DNA of 12,577 nt from an uncultured Acidobacteriota bacterium (GCA_937967285.1 CALBSU010000218.1:1-12577), one strand, 5' to 3'; counted from the stretch's first letter, positions 1-10,228 are shown. A program made the numbers and translations. Notes: generated from the sequence alone by a model not told the origin.

Positions 1-51
1 GGCAATGAAGGTCCGTATCCAGCCGATGTTCGAGCGACGAGTCAGAGGATG

Positions 52-109
<58 letters not shown>

Positions 110-161
110 TATTTTCGCAACAGGACTGGGCGGTTACAACCGGAAACTGGAAACTATACTC

Positions 162-1193
162 ATGAGCATCGAAGAGATCAGAAAAGACATAGATCAAATA
201 GCCGCCGAGCAGCGCGAGAAGCTGGAGGGCGGATCGTGGTGGCACAGCATCGATCTCGGCGGAGGCCGGATCACTCCGGGCGTGCATTCGATCGAGGAGC
301 TGCGCGGCAACTACGATCGATTCGGTCTGCCCGCGGACCTGACCGGCAGGCGGCTGCTCGACGTCGGCTGCTGGGACGGGTTCTACAGTTTCGAGAGCGA
401 GCGGAGGGGGGCGGATGTCACCTCGGTCGACTGCTGGCGTCCGGAGAATTTCTTCGTTGCCCGCGAGGCGCTCGGCTCCGCCGTCGAGTTCCGCGAGATG
501 AGCGTCTACGAGCTTTCACGCAGGGATCTCGGCGCCTTCGATATCGTCCTCTTTCTGGGCGTGCTCTATCATCTGCGCCACCCGTTGCTGGCGCTCGAGC
601 GGATCTGCGAGCTGACGCGCCAGACGGCGATCATCGAAACCCACGTCATCGACAGCGTTTTCCCGACTGAGCGGCCGATCATGGAGTTCTATGAGTTCGA
701 CCAGCTCGGCGGGCAATACGATAACTGGTGGGGGCCGAACGTGGAATGCCTCTGCCAGATGGCCCGCGCCGCGGGGTTCGCACGCGTCGAACTGATCAGA
801 CGCGAACCGACGCGCGCCACCATCCGCGCTCACCGCCGCTGGGACGACCGGCCGGCTGCCGTTGACCCGGGCCTGCGGATCCGGAAGGTCTTCAACGCGG
901 TGACGATCGACGGGGCGATCCCGACGACCGGCAGGCACGCCTTCATCGGCATTCTGGTTGAAGGTCTGCGAGAGGATGTCCGCCGTTGGGATCTGCGGGT
1001 CGAGGTCGGAGGCTTCGGTACACACCCGATCTACATCGGTCCGTCAGGCGATCCCGCGGCCGCCGGTTTGACTCAGATCAATGTGCCGGTCCCGCCGGGG
1101 CTCGATCCGGGACCGACGAGCCTTCGCCTCTGGCACGATGGCCGGCTTTCCGATGATGCCGATCTGATTCTGGTGAAGGGGACGGACTGGTAG
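162..1193 (+). CDS. CmoB-like class I SAM-dependent methyltransferase with fused beta-rich C-terminal domain
   Basis: 343 aa. Residues 1-240 form a class I methyltransferase. [15 protein letters not shown] (26-40) matches the pre-domain of CmoB/DUF1698-type enzymes. Motif I is [14 protein letters not shown] (65-78), the ribose-binding acidic strand is VTSVDCW (86-92), and [12 protein letters not shown] (131-142) and NWWGPN (188-193) are typical of the family. The substrate is unknown: CmoB itself modifies tRNA U34, but many relatives act on lipids or sugars. Residues about 245-343 are a separate beta-rich domain with VGGF (282-285), YIG (291-293) and [10 protein letters not shown] (302-311), resembling the Acidobacteria-type TIGR03437 domain. 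I see no signal peptide, so it should be cytosolic. Only a weak GGAA lies before the ATG, so the start is moderately sure. The gene stands alone, convergent with the next one. Confidence 0.85.
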   Translation: MSIEEIRKDIDQIAAEQREKLEGGSWWHSIDLGGGRITPGVHSIEELRGNYDRFGLPADLTGRRLLDVGCWDGFYSFESERRGADVTSVDCWRPENFFVAREALGSAVEFREMSVYELSRRDLGAFDIVLFLGVLYHLRHPLLALERICELTRQTAIIETHVIDSVFPTERPIMEFYEFDQLGGQYDNWWGPNVECLCQMARAAGFARVELIRREPTRATIRAHRRWDDRPAAVDPGLRIRKVFNAVTIDGAIPTTGRHAFIGILVEGLREDVRRWDLRVEVGGFGTHPIYIGPSGDPAAAGLTQINVPVPPGLDPGPTSLRLWHDGRLSDDADLILVKGTDW

Positions 1194-1218
1194 GATTGCT
1201 TTTATCCAAAAAGGATTA

Positions 1219-1310
1219 TTTATCCACGAAGGGTCACTAAGTATCGGAACGCATCGATCAATTTTTCTGAAGGACTTCTTTGTGAGCCTTCGTGTCCCTT
1301 CGTGGATAAA
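1219..1310. repeat. Long inverted repeat with CTTCGTG units in a convergent gap
   Basis: The arms 1219-1233 (TTTATCCACGAAGGG) and 1296-1310 (CCCTTCGTGGATAAA) are perfect 15-bp complements. The pairing extends inward by CAC/GTG (1235-1237 with 1292-1294) after one T-T mismatch. The right arm also holds two CTTCGTG copies 11 bp apart. An additional TTTATCC copy sits at 1201-1207. It lies between two genes transcribed toward each other, so it could form a terminator-like hairpin on both strands, although the 54-nt loop is long. It may instead be a dispersed intergenic repeat. Confidence 0.6.
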
Positions 1311-1323
1311 AAGTTCAAACTGA

Positions 1324-1995
1324 TCAGAATGCCGGGACCTTGACGTCGCGTTCGAATCTGATGCGAAGGATGGTGCCGGGTTGAAGTTTGATGTCGTTGC
1401 CCTTGGTCATCAGCACGCCGCCGGCAGCTCCGACGCCGATCGCGCCGGCGAGGCCGCCGAGCCCTCCGCCCGCGGCTCCGATGATCATGCCGCCGAGGGT
1501 TCCGAGCCCACCGCCGAGGCCGGCGTTACGCGCCGTGCGGCCTCCGCTCCGGCCAGCCCCGACCTTGCCTTCGTCGTTCTTGGCCTTCATTTTTTCATCG
1601 TTTCCGTAATCGTCGATAGCTGTGACGACGGTCGATATCTTCTCGGTTCCGTAAGACATCCGCATGGTCTCGAAGACGATCGTCATGCTCGCCTCGCGCT
1701 GCGGGCGTTTCGCCGCCTGGACCTGGGTCACGCGGCCGATGAATTCGGTGCCGCGCGGAATGGCTGTTCTGCCGTCCTCGCTTCTGACGGCCTCGTAGAG
1801 GACCGCGACCACCTCATCGCCCACCTCGTTGATCTTCGAGCTGAGCTGCGTCTGCAGGGACAGGCGGGCCGCGGCGCCCTGGGCCACGACCATGTTGATA
1901 TCCCTGGCCGGGCGCTCATCATCCTGTGCCAGTGCGGGGACGCTCACCATCGCGAACGCCGCCAGCAATAAGACCGGCGTCAAAAACTTCCTCAT
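1324..1995 (-). CDS. Exported glycine-zipper protein of unknown function
   Basis: 223 aa from the ATG at 1995, chosen because GGAGG (2001-2005) lies 5 nt upstream; an in-frame GTG at 2007 would overlap this site. Residues 1-23 are a signal peptide: a basic MRKF, a hydrophobic core and an ALA cleavage site before QDDE. Residues 35-125 form a beta-rich segment with LSSKINEVGDEVVAVL (51-66) and IPRGTEFIGRVTQV (79-92). I associate this pattern with Acidobacteria envelope proteins and loosely with VirB10/TrbI-like folds. Residues 159-194 are almost entirely Gly/Ala/Leu/Ile with GxxxG spacing, a glycine-zipper segment that may insert in or pack against a membrane. The C-terminus (LQPGTILRIRFERDVKVPAF) returns to beta structure. 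It is probably periplasmic or outer-membrane associated. The function is not known. It follows the 99-aa gene by 27 bp and is probably cotranscribed with it. Confidence 0.8.
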   Translation of the reverse strand: MRKFLTPVLLLAAFAMVSVPALAQDDERPARDINMVVAQGAAARLSLQTQLSSKINEVGDEVVAVLYEAVRSEDGRTAIPRGTEFIGRVTQVQAAKRPQREASMTIVFETMRMSYGTEKISTVVTAIDDYGNDEKMKAKNDEGKVGAGRSGGRTARNAGLGGGLGTLGGMIIGAAGGGLGGLAGAIGVGAAGGVLMTKGNDIKLQPGTILRIRFERDVKVPAF

Positions 1996-2000
1996 TATTA

Positions 2001-2005
2001 CCTCC
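2001..2005 (-). promoter_or_regulatory. Shine-Dalgarno GGAGG that fixes the glycine-zipper gene start
   Basis: On the minus strand GGAGG is followed by TAATA and then ATG (1995). This ideal spacing supports the MRKF start over the upstream GTG. Confidence 0.7.
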
Positions 2006-2022
2006 ACTGATTCTGAGTCCGG

Positions 2023-2322
2023 TTACCAGCGCTTCTTCTGGTCGCTGCGCCGCACCTCGTCGATTTCGTAATCGCGAACGCGGTTCCGGTCGCCTTGCTG
2101 CTCCTCGACCTCGCTCGCGCCGGCAGCCCTCCGCAGCAGCCTCAGCGCTCCGTCGCGCGACTTCTTGATCTCTTTCCGCCCGTCCTCGAACTGAATCTCG
2201 ACGGCGGCGCCGCCCTCGAGCAACCTGACGATCTCGCCATACGCGATGCCCGAGCCGAAAGCGTATGAAATCTCGTCGCCGATACCGTAATTCGTCGTCC
2301 TCGTTTTGTTTGATCCGACCAT
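2023..2322 (-). CDS. Small protein with Tudor/SH3-like core, function unknown
   Basis: 99 aa from the ATG at 2322. The upstream AGGAAGGA (2327-2334 on the minus strand) is a strong ribosome-binding site, so the in-frame extension to 2427 is rejected; it would also run through the promoter. Residues 12-50 (GIGDEISYAFGSGIAYGEIV, then VEIQFEDGRKEI) have the short alternating-strand pattern of a small SH3/Tudor-like barrel. It recalls the 'hypervirulence associated' Tudor domain (DUF2945), but this is a resemblance only. Residues 60-99 are charged and probably helical or disordered (RLLRRA, EVEEQQ, DQKKRW). There is no signal peptide or membrane segment. It lies upstream of the exported glycine-zipper gene in an apparent two-gene unit. 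No function can be assigned. Confidence 0.7.
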   Translation of the reverse strand: MVGSNKTRTTNYGIGDEISYAFGSGIAYGEIVRLLEGGAAVEIQFEDGRKEIKKSRDGALRLLRRAAGASEVEEQQGDRNRVRDYEIDEVRRSDQKKRW

Positions 2323-2356
2323 GATGTCCTTCCTTGTCTCCAGAATTCGCATCATT

Positions 2357-2362
2357 ATTATA
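2357..2362 (-). promoter_or_regulatory. Probable -10 box (TATAAT) for the two-gene unit
   Basis: A perfect TATAAT lies on the minus strand 34 nt before the ATG at 2322, with the ribosome-binding site between them. No good -35 is visible at 17 bp (GTGCAG), so this may be an activator-dependent or weak promoter. The gap 2323-2450 holds no other clear signal. Confidence 0.4.
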
Positions 2363-2450
2363 GCCGTTTCAATGATCGGCTGCACGCCTCTTATTTCTCT
2401 GCTCACGAGGAGGGCGCATCGTTCCACAAATTGATCGATTTTAGAATGAT

Positions 2451-3166
2451 TTAACGATATGTGATCAGGCCGCCGGGCTCCAGGTGGTCGGTGCGATTGA
2501 ATGAATCGAGGGAGATCCTGCCCCGGCCGAAGATGAAACCTGTCAGCGAACAGTTGCGAACCCGCCAGTTGATCTCGAGCGCCTTCATTTCAGGCGCATC
2601 CAGAACCTTCTGCACGGTCATGCCGATGACGCCTCCCGAAGTGAAGACCGCCACGTTCCGTCCGCCCTTTTCAGCGCCGATGATCCCGATGATTGCGCTC
2701 GACACGCGTTCCCTGAATGCGCTCCAGGATTCGACGCCGTCGATCTCCAGGCTGCCGGACTGCCAGACCCCGGTCAGGAATTCGAACATGTGCTGAAAAT
2801 ATCTGTTCCTGTCGGGCGCTTGACGGTTCGCCTCGAAATCGTCGATCAGCGCGCGAAAACGGCTGTCGCGACGAGCCAGCTCCGGCGCCAGCCTGTTGAG
2901 CAACCCGTCTGCGTCATATTCGTTGAATTCCGGGCGAGTTTCGATGCCCGGCCATGCGACCCCGGCGCGAGCGAAACTTTCACCGGCGATCTCAGCCGTC
3001 CTGATCTGCCGGGTCAGAGTGCCGGCGTAGACTTCGTCGAAACGCTCACCGAGATTGAGCCAGTACTCGCCGAGAACGCGCGCCTGCGCCTCGCCCGTCT
3101 CGGTCAACCGGTCACTCTCCCTGTCGAATGCCCGCGCCTGTCCGTGTCGGATCAATGTCAGTGTGC

Positions 3167-3170
<4 letters not shown>
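2451..3170 (-). CDS. Histidine phosphatase superfamily protein (phosphoglycerate-mutase-like) with altered active site
   Basis: 239 aa from a GTG at 3170. The GTG shares GTGA with the SDR stop codon, a coupling arrangement. An in-frame start at 3218 would lie inside the SDR gene. The family signature LIRHGQAR (6-13) gives the phospho-accepting His9 and Arg8. [10 protein letters not shown] (51-60) fits the second conserved Arg region, and FNEYDADG (82-89) fits the acidic loop. The second conserved His, normally in 'VSHGG', falls at FTSGG (176-180), where Ser178 occupies the His position. FTSGG variants do occur in this superfamily, so the protein may still act as a phosphatase, but the catalytic set is not canonical. 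The substrate is unknown. It is cytosolic and probably made with the SDR. Confidence 0.88.
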
Positions 3171-3949
<779 letters not shown>

Positions 3950-3989
3950 CGCTCGCTCCTGACGGTGCTGTTTTTCAAACGGTGTCCGA

Positions 3990-4019
3990 ATTATGCCTGT
4001 TAAATATTGCTCCTGAAAA
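3990..4019 (-). promoter_or_regulatory. Candidate sigma70-type promoter for the SDR gene
   Basis: On the minus strand TTTTCA (4014-4019) and CATAAT (3990-3995) are 18 bp apart, with 4/6 and 5/6 matches to consensus. A start site near 3983 would leave a leader of about 34 nt that includes the AGGAG. The 95-bp divergent gap 3950-4044 must also hold the promoter of the plus-strand methyltransferase/CHAT unit; I see only AT-rich stretches for it and no convincing pair. Confidence 0.4.
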
Positions 4020-4044
4020 TCCGTACCTGTAAACTCGGTCTGGC

Positions 4045-4782
4045 ATGCCCGATCAAATCTACACTGATTATGACCAGTTTGCCTGGTTTTACAACAAGTA
4101 CTGGGGCGGAGAATTTTCGCGGCCGGCGCTGGCGATAATGAACATCGTTCTGCTGCCGCATCTGCCCGATCAGGCGCGGATACTCGATCTCTGCTGCGGA
4201 ACAGGTCAGATCTCAGCCGGGCTTGTCGAGAAAGGCTATCGGGTGACCGGACTCGACGGATCGGAAGCGATGCTCGGGTTCGCCAGGCAGAACGCTCCCG
4301 ATGCATGCTTCATTCAGGGCGATGCTCGGGATTTCCGGTTCGACCATCGTTTCGATGCCGTCATCTCGCCGTTCGACAGTCTCAACCACCTGATGACGAT
4401 CGACGATCTCGGTCGCGTCTTCCGCAATGTCAACGACGCGCTCGAGGCCGACGGGATCTTCTTCTTCGATCTCAATCTGGAGGAGGAGTTGGAATCCCAG
4501 GGCAACTCGATCAATATGGTCGGAGACGACCATGCCTGCATCGTCAATGCGGTGTATGATCCCGGGGAAAAGCTCAAGCGCTACGATGTTACGATGTTTC
4601 GCCTTGACGGCGATGTCTGGCGCCGGTCGGACATCTCGCTCCATCAGCGCTATCACGAAACTCGAGAAGTGCTGCGGGCGCTGGCCGAGGCGGGATTTCA
4701 CCGGGTCAGAACCTACGACGCGAGAAGGGAATTCGGCTTCACGCTCAACGACGGGCGGATGTTCTATCTCGCACGCAAATAA
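4045..4782 (+). CDS. Class I SAM-dependent methyltransferase
   Basis: 245 aa. Motif [10 protein letters not shown] (46-54), the acidic end of strand 2 at Asp71 ([11 protein letters not shown]), GDARDF (92-97) and the catalytic-strand region [14 protein letters not shown] (103-116) mark a complete Methyltransf_25/11-type enzyme. The N-terminus [15 protein letters not shown] (6-20) matches small-molecule methyltransferases of this group. The end [11 protein letters not shown] is the usual last strand. The substrate is unknown. The start ATG at 4045 lacks a strong ribosome-binding site, but homologues usually begin close to this DYD segment. It is divergent from the SDR gene and lies 24 bp upstream of the 1808-aa CHAT protein gene, so the two are probably one transcript. 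Whether it modifies a substrate of that protein or is just a neighbour cannot be told. Confidence 0.9.
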   Translation: MPDQIYTDYDQFAWFYNKYWGGEFSRPALAIMNIVLLPHLPDQARILDLCCGTGQISAGLVEKGYRVTGLDGSEAMLGFARQNAPDACFIQGDARDFRFDHRFDAVISPFDSLNHLMTIDDLGRVFRNVNDALEADGIFFFDLNLEEELESQGNSINMVGDDHACIVNAVYDPGEKLKRYDVTMFRLDGDVWRRSDISLHQRYHETREVLRALAEAGFHRVRTYDARREFGFTLNDGRMFYLARK

Positions 4783-4796
4783 CTGCTCCGCTGATT

Positions 4797-4801
4797 GGAG
4801 G
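4797..4801 (+). promoter_or_regulatory. Shine-Dalgarno GGAGG for the CHAT-hydrolase gene
   Basis: GGAGG is followed by ATCGA and then ATG at 4807. This ideal spacing decides the start; the in-frame TTG at 4795 overlaps the site and is unlikely to be used. Confidence 0.75.
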
Positions 4802-4806
4802 ATCGA

Positions 4807-7800
4807 ATGACTACCAGAATGATTCTTCCCGGACATCAGGTCCAGGATAAGCCGAAGATGGAAGCGCAGCTTCAGGATGAGCTGGATGGCTTTCTGGATG
4901 TCGATATCGTAGCCGCCAGCGAGGTGGATGTCCGGCAGCGGGGGACGGCGTCGGAGGAAGCGGTCGTCCTCGACAACGCCGAGGACGACGACATCGTCGA
5001 GATCGAGTTCGACAACGGGGCAAGGCAGTGGGTCTCGGTGGCGCAGCTCCGCGAGGACCTCGAACAGACTGGGCTCAAGCGCGGCGCTTCGCGCGAGCTG
5101 GCGCTGCCGTCGATGCTTCGTCAGGAAGGTGCGACCAGAGGGCTGCTGACCGACCTCGGCGTCAAGGCTCTCAAGCTGATCAGGACGAAGCTGCCTGATG
5201 AGATCGAATCGAAGATCGCCGACGAGATCAAGGACATGACCGTCGGACTGGCTGCCGACAAGGCGGCGCTCAGGATCGCGGGTTATTTCGAGGACAAGCT
5301 CAATCCGGGCGGTCCGGGGTTGTATCGATTCACCGATCCGCAGCTTCTCGGCGAAAAGGTCGGCCGCAAGGATCTGGACAATAAAGCGCCGTGGCTGCTC
5401 TTCCTGCACGGGACGGCTTCGACCTCGACTGGCAGCTTCAGCCGGCTCGGGGCGATGCACAGCTTCGACAAGCTGGGACTCGAAAATTCGCCCGAGTGGA
5501 ATTCGCTCAAAACCTTCTACAACGACCGGATACTCGGTTTCGAGCATCGGACGTTCACCGAATCGCCGTTCCTCAATGCTCTGCAGGCGGTCGAGAATCT
5601 CCCCGACGGAACGAGGCTGCATCTCGTCTCCCATTCGCGTGGCGGCCTGGTCGGAGAACTGCTCTGCCTCGGGATGGTCGACGCGCTCGGCGACCCGGCA
5701 CGTGCAAAAGACCTGCTCGACCTGCTGAGCAAGCCCTTCGAGAAGGGCGGGCGCAAGGAAGAGATCAAACAACTGGCGGCGCTGATCGAAGCGCTCGTCG
5801 GTAAGAGGATTCAGGTCGAAAAGTTCGTCAGGGTCGCCTGTCCGGCGCGCGGAACGACGCTACTCTCCGGCAGACTCGACCTCTATCTCTCATCGATCCT
5901 CAACGTGATCGGCCTGATTCCGTGGCTCAAGGCCAGTCCGACCTACAAGTTCGTCAAGGCCATTCTGCTGGAGCTGGCCAAGCGGAGGACCGATCCAGAG
6001 GTTCTGCCGGGGATCGAGGCGATGCTGCCGACATCGCCGCTCGTCTACATGCTCAATGCGCTCGATCTGCAGACCAGCGCGGGACTGGCGGTAATCAGCG
6101 GCGATATCGAGGGCGGAGATCTGCTCGACCGCCTGAAGATCTTCATGACGGACGTCTACTACCGTGAGGACCACGACCTGGTGGTCAACACGGCCGCCAT
6201 GTCCGGAGGGATGAAGCGCGACCAGAACGCTTTCATCTATTTCGACAAGGGGGCGGAGGTCAGCCATTTCAGCTACTTCAAGAACCACAACACGCGTTCC
6301 AGGCTGGCCGGCTGGCTGACTTCGGCCGACGCGGGGGCGGGAACCGCCGAGAGGCTGGGTTTCACCGAGATCAAGCCGGCGAAAGATTATCAGGCCCCGG
6401 TCCGGGCGGATCGGGCCGCCCAAACGCAGGATCTTCCGGTGGTCTTCGTACTGCCCGGGATCATGGGAACGCATCTCAAGGTTGGAGACGACCGGATCTG
6501 GCTCGATCCGGTGTCGCTTGCGCTGGGCAAGATGGGCAGGTTGAAGTATGGCTCCCGGGTGACGCCTGAAGCTCTGGTGCCGAGCGCGTATGAACGGCTG
6601 ATCGACTTTCTCGGTTTCAGATATCAGGTGATCCCGTTTCCTTACGACTGGAGGCTCTCCGTCAGGGACTCGGCCGCACTGCTTGCCGATGAGGTGAGCC
6701 GGCAGCTCAAGTCGCACCGCCGGAGCATTCGTTTCGTCGCCCACTCGATGGGCGGTCTGGTTATGCGGGCGATGATCGCGCTTCACGGGGACGTCTGGAA
6801 AGAACTCTGTTCGAGGGATGCCCGCGTCGTTCTTCTCGGCACGCCGAGCGAGGGGTCTTTCGTCATTCCGCAACTGCTTGCGGGCCGCGAGAAGATGCTC
6901 AAGATGCTGGCGCTGCTTGATCTGCGTAACGACAGTAAGGACCTGATCAGGATCATTCGCGACTATCCTGGAATCCTCGAGATGCTGCCCGAGGAGATGC
7001 TCGAATCCGGATACTGGAACGGTCTGAAGGATATCGAACGGCCGACCGATGCCTCGCTCACCGCCGCGCGCAACCTGCGGAAGGATATGAGGGGAGCGAT
7101 CGACCGCGAACGTATGTTCTACGTCGCCGGGACCGCGCCCAGCACTCCGTCGGGGCTGAAGATGGAGAACGGAAAGCTCGTCTTCGCGGGCACGACCGAC
7201 GGAGATGGCCGCGTCACTTACAAGATGGGGCTGATCGAGGGCGTCGCCACATGGTATTCCGACGCGCAGCACGGCGATCTGGCCGATCATTCGCCGTCTT
7301 TTCCGGCGCTGGTCGACCTGCTCGATCAGGGCAAAACCGAGAGGTTGTCGAGAGCGCCGAGGGTTCGCCGCGGCGTGCCGACCGAACACACGCTGACCGA
7401 AGAGGTGCCGCAGGAGTTTCCGGACAGCGATGATCTGATCGCGGCCGCACTCGGCCAGAGCCGGAAACGGATCCGCATCGAAGAGCCGCATACGATTCAG
7501 ATTTCAGTCGCAAACGGGCACCTCCGCGAGGCCCGGTATCCGATTGCCGTCGGCCATTACAAGGGCGACGTCATCACCGGCGCCGAGAGGGTGATCGACA
7601 ATCAGCTCGATAACCAGCTTTCGCAACTCTTCCAGATGGGAATCTATCCGGGCGAGGACGGGACGCTCGAAATCCTGAGAAATCACAAACCGGGGTTGCC
7701 CGGCGCGATGGTCATCGGGTTCGGCGAAATGGGCGAGATCACGCCGGAGAAGGTTCGCTCCGGCGTTACGGCCGCCGCCCTGCGCAATGCGCTGCGGGTT

Positions 7801-10228
7801 CTCAATGACGCCCGTTCAAACACTTCTGATGGCTGGGTCTCGGCGGGATTCAGCTCGCTGCTTCTGGGAAGCTACAGCAGCGGACAGGTGACGGTGCAGT
7901 CATCGGTCAGCGCGATCATTCAGGGAGCTCTGCTGGCCAACAAGTCGCTTCAGGCCCAGGGTCTGTGGGACAAGGTCAGGATCGATGCGATCGAGATCAT
8001 CGAATTGTACGAGGATATCGCCACCGAGGCGATCAATTCCGTGGCTCGACTGGTCGAGCGGCCGCCGGTCGAACTGGCGGCCAATGAGCTGCTCGAACTT
8101 GTCCCGCCTTACCTGCGAATGCTCAGCGCCCGGCTGCCGCAGCGCCCGGCCGATCAGTACTCGTCGGGCTGGTGGCGGCGGGTCAAGGTCTCAGTGGCGG
8201 ACACGGATGCCGGCGTTGACGTTTCAGAGAGGAAGCTGCGCTTCACCATCCTGACCGATCGGGCGCGGGCAGAGGAGGAGGAACAGGTCTCTCAACGCCG
8301 CCTGGTCGACAGCTTCATCAGCAATGCCATCACCAAACCGTTTTACGACGAGAAGCTCAGTTCGACGCTCTTCGAGCTGATGGTTCCCAATGTCTACAAG
8401 GATCAACTGGTCTCACAGGGCAACATCCTGCTGGTCGTCGACAGCGAGGCGGCCAATTATCCCTGGGAGCTGATGGCGGCGCGCGGTCGCTCGGGCGTCA
8501 GGCCGCTGGCCTGCGATCGCGGGATCATCAGGCAGCTCGTGACCGGTCAGTACCGCCAGAATCCGCAGTCGGCCAAGGGGCGCAACGCTCTGATCGTCGG
8601 GGATCCGATCCTCAACGACAAGCGGTTCGTTCAGCTCGACGGAGCGCGGGCAGAGGCTGAGATGGCGGCCGGAACGCTTGGCTCGAGTTTCGACGTCACC
8701 TCGCTGATCAACAGCGGGCCGCTCCCGATCATCAGCACCATCTTCGAACGCGATTATCGGATCATCCACCTGGCCGGCCACGGTCATTACGATCCGGACC
8801 ATCCCGTCAACAGCGGGATGGTCCTCGGTGACGGGATGTGGCTCAGTTCGGCCGAATTCCGTCAGATGCGTGTCGTTCCCGATTTCGTCTTCATCAACTG
8901 CTGCCATCTGGGCAAGGTCGACGCCCCGACCCCGCCGCAGGAGAGCAAGGACAACAAGGTCGAAAGTTCCAACAAACTGGCTGCCAGCATCTCGCAGGAA
9001 CTGATCAGCATGGGAGTCAAGGCCGTCGTCGCCGCCGGCTGGGCGGTCGACGACGCGGCCGCGCTAACTTTCGCCGAGACCTTCTACGACAATCTGCTCC
9101 GCAACGAAACCTTCGGAGACTCGATCCTCGCCGCCCGCAAGCGGACCTGGGAACTTCACCGGACAAGCAATACCTGGGGCGCCTATCAGTGCTACGGCAA
9201 TCCGGATTTCAGGCTCAACAACCTCGGCGGAGGAGTCACCCGCTACACCGAGGAGCCGCTGCCCAGATCGAAGCGCGAGTATCGCAATCAGATCCGCAAT
9301 ATCATCCGGCAGTCGGGATTCTCCGACAGCGAAGCGATGGGACTGCTCCGAAATCAGCTCGGAGACGTCGAGCGAAGCCTGCCGCCCATCTGGGCGGACG
9401 GCGAGCTGCTCAGCCTCTTCGGAGAAGCCTGGATTTCACTCGGAGAATTCGAGAAGGGAATAGATGCCTACCGCCGGGCCGTTCGCGACAACGAAGGCAG
9501 AATAACCCTCTACAGCCTCCAGCAGTTCGCCAATATGCTCGCCAAGTACGGAAGGATTCTGGCCAAAAAGGCGAAATCAGGATCGGCCCGGGAGAAGGCA
9601 AAAACAGAAGCCTTATCGATCGAACTGCTTCAGGAGGCCGAGGCCCTGCTCGATGCTCTGCGCGCAATCACGAGCACGCCCGAGCTGCTCTCGATCTCCG
9701 CCAGCCTCTACAAGAACTGGGCCCGGATCGACGAGAAGAATCGTCTCGGCCTGATTCGCCAGGCAGAGGATTTCTACCACCAGGCTTACGAACTCTCCGC
9801 CACGACGGGCGGTCAACCGGATCCCTACCCCGGACTCAACTGGCTGACCTGCCGTTACATCGCAGACTATCTCTCGCAGGGAAAACGTAAGAGCGCCAAA
9901 TCTGCCGGACAGGACAAACTGATGAAGGCCGAGATCGAAAGTATCAGGGAACTCGCCGCCGGAACCTCCCGGTCGGATAATATCTGGTACCGGATATACC
10001 ATCCCGATGCGGAGCTCTTCTATCACCTGATCGGGGAGACGCTGACTCCAAGAACGGCGCGCGCGCTCATCGAGAAGTACAACTTCGCGCTCAAAGAGAG
10101 GGCAAGTCGAGAGGACCTCGATACCGTCCGCGGGCAGTTCAATTTCATCATCGAGATGCTCTCATCGACCGGCGAGAGATTCTCCGATACCCGCGGCTTG
10201 CTCGAAAATATCAGGGATTCCTTAAATA

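Noticed and set aside
154..159. TATACT as a -10 box for the first methyltransferase
   Set aside because: It ends two bases before the start codon, too close to serve the annotated start, and the TTACAA upstream is only 14 bp away.
1194..1323. Transposon end or MITE
   Set aside because: The inverted repeat has no flanking target-site duplication that I can see and there is no transposase nearby, so a plain repeat or hairpin is the safer call.
3950..4306. N-terminal extension of the SDR gene
   Set aside because: The extra 119 residues have no family match, cross the divergent promoter and overlap the next gene. The ATG at 3949 has a good AGGAG.
4213..5772. Long open frame of 519 codons on the minus strand opposite the methyltransferase/CHAT junction
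   Set aside because: It spans two real genes in antisense, has shadow composition and no motifs.
5890..7491. Long open frame of 533 codons on the minus strand opposite the hydrolase region
   Set aside because: It is antisense to the strongly coding 1808-aa frame. It is rich in Arg, His, Pro and Asp as expected of a GC-rich shadow, and has no recognisable domain or ribosome-binding site.
8838..9890. 350-codon frame on the plus strand inside the CHAT gene
   Set aside because: It is a +1 shadow rich in Arg/Gln/Pro with no domain. The CHAT frame keeps its motifs without a break across this region.
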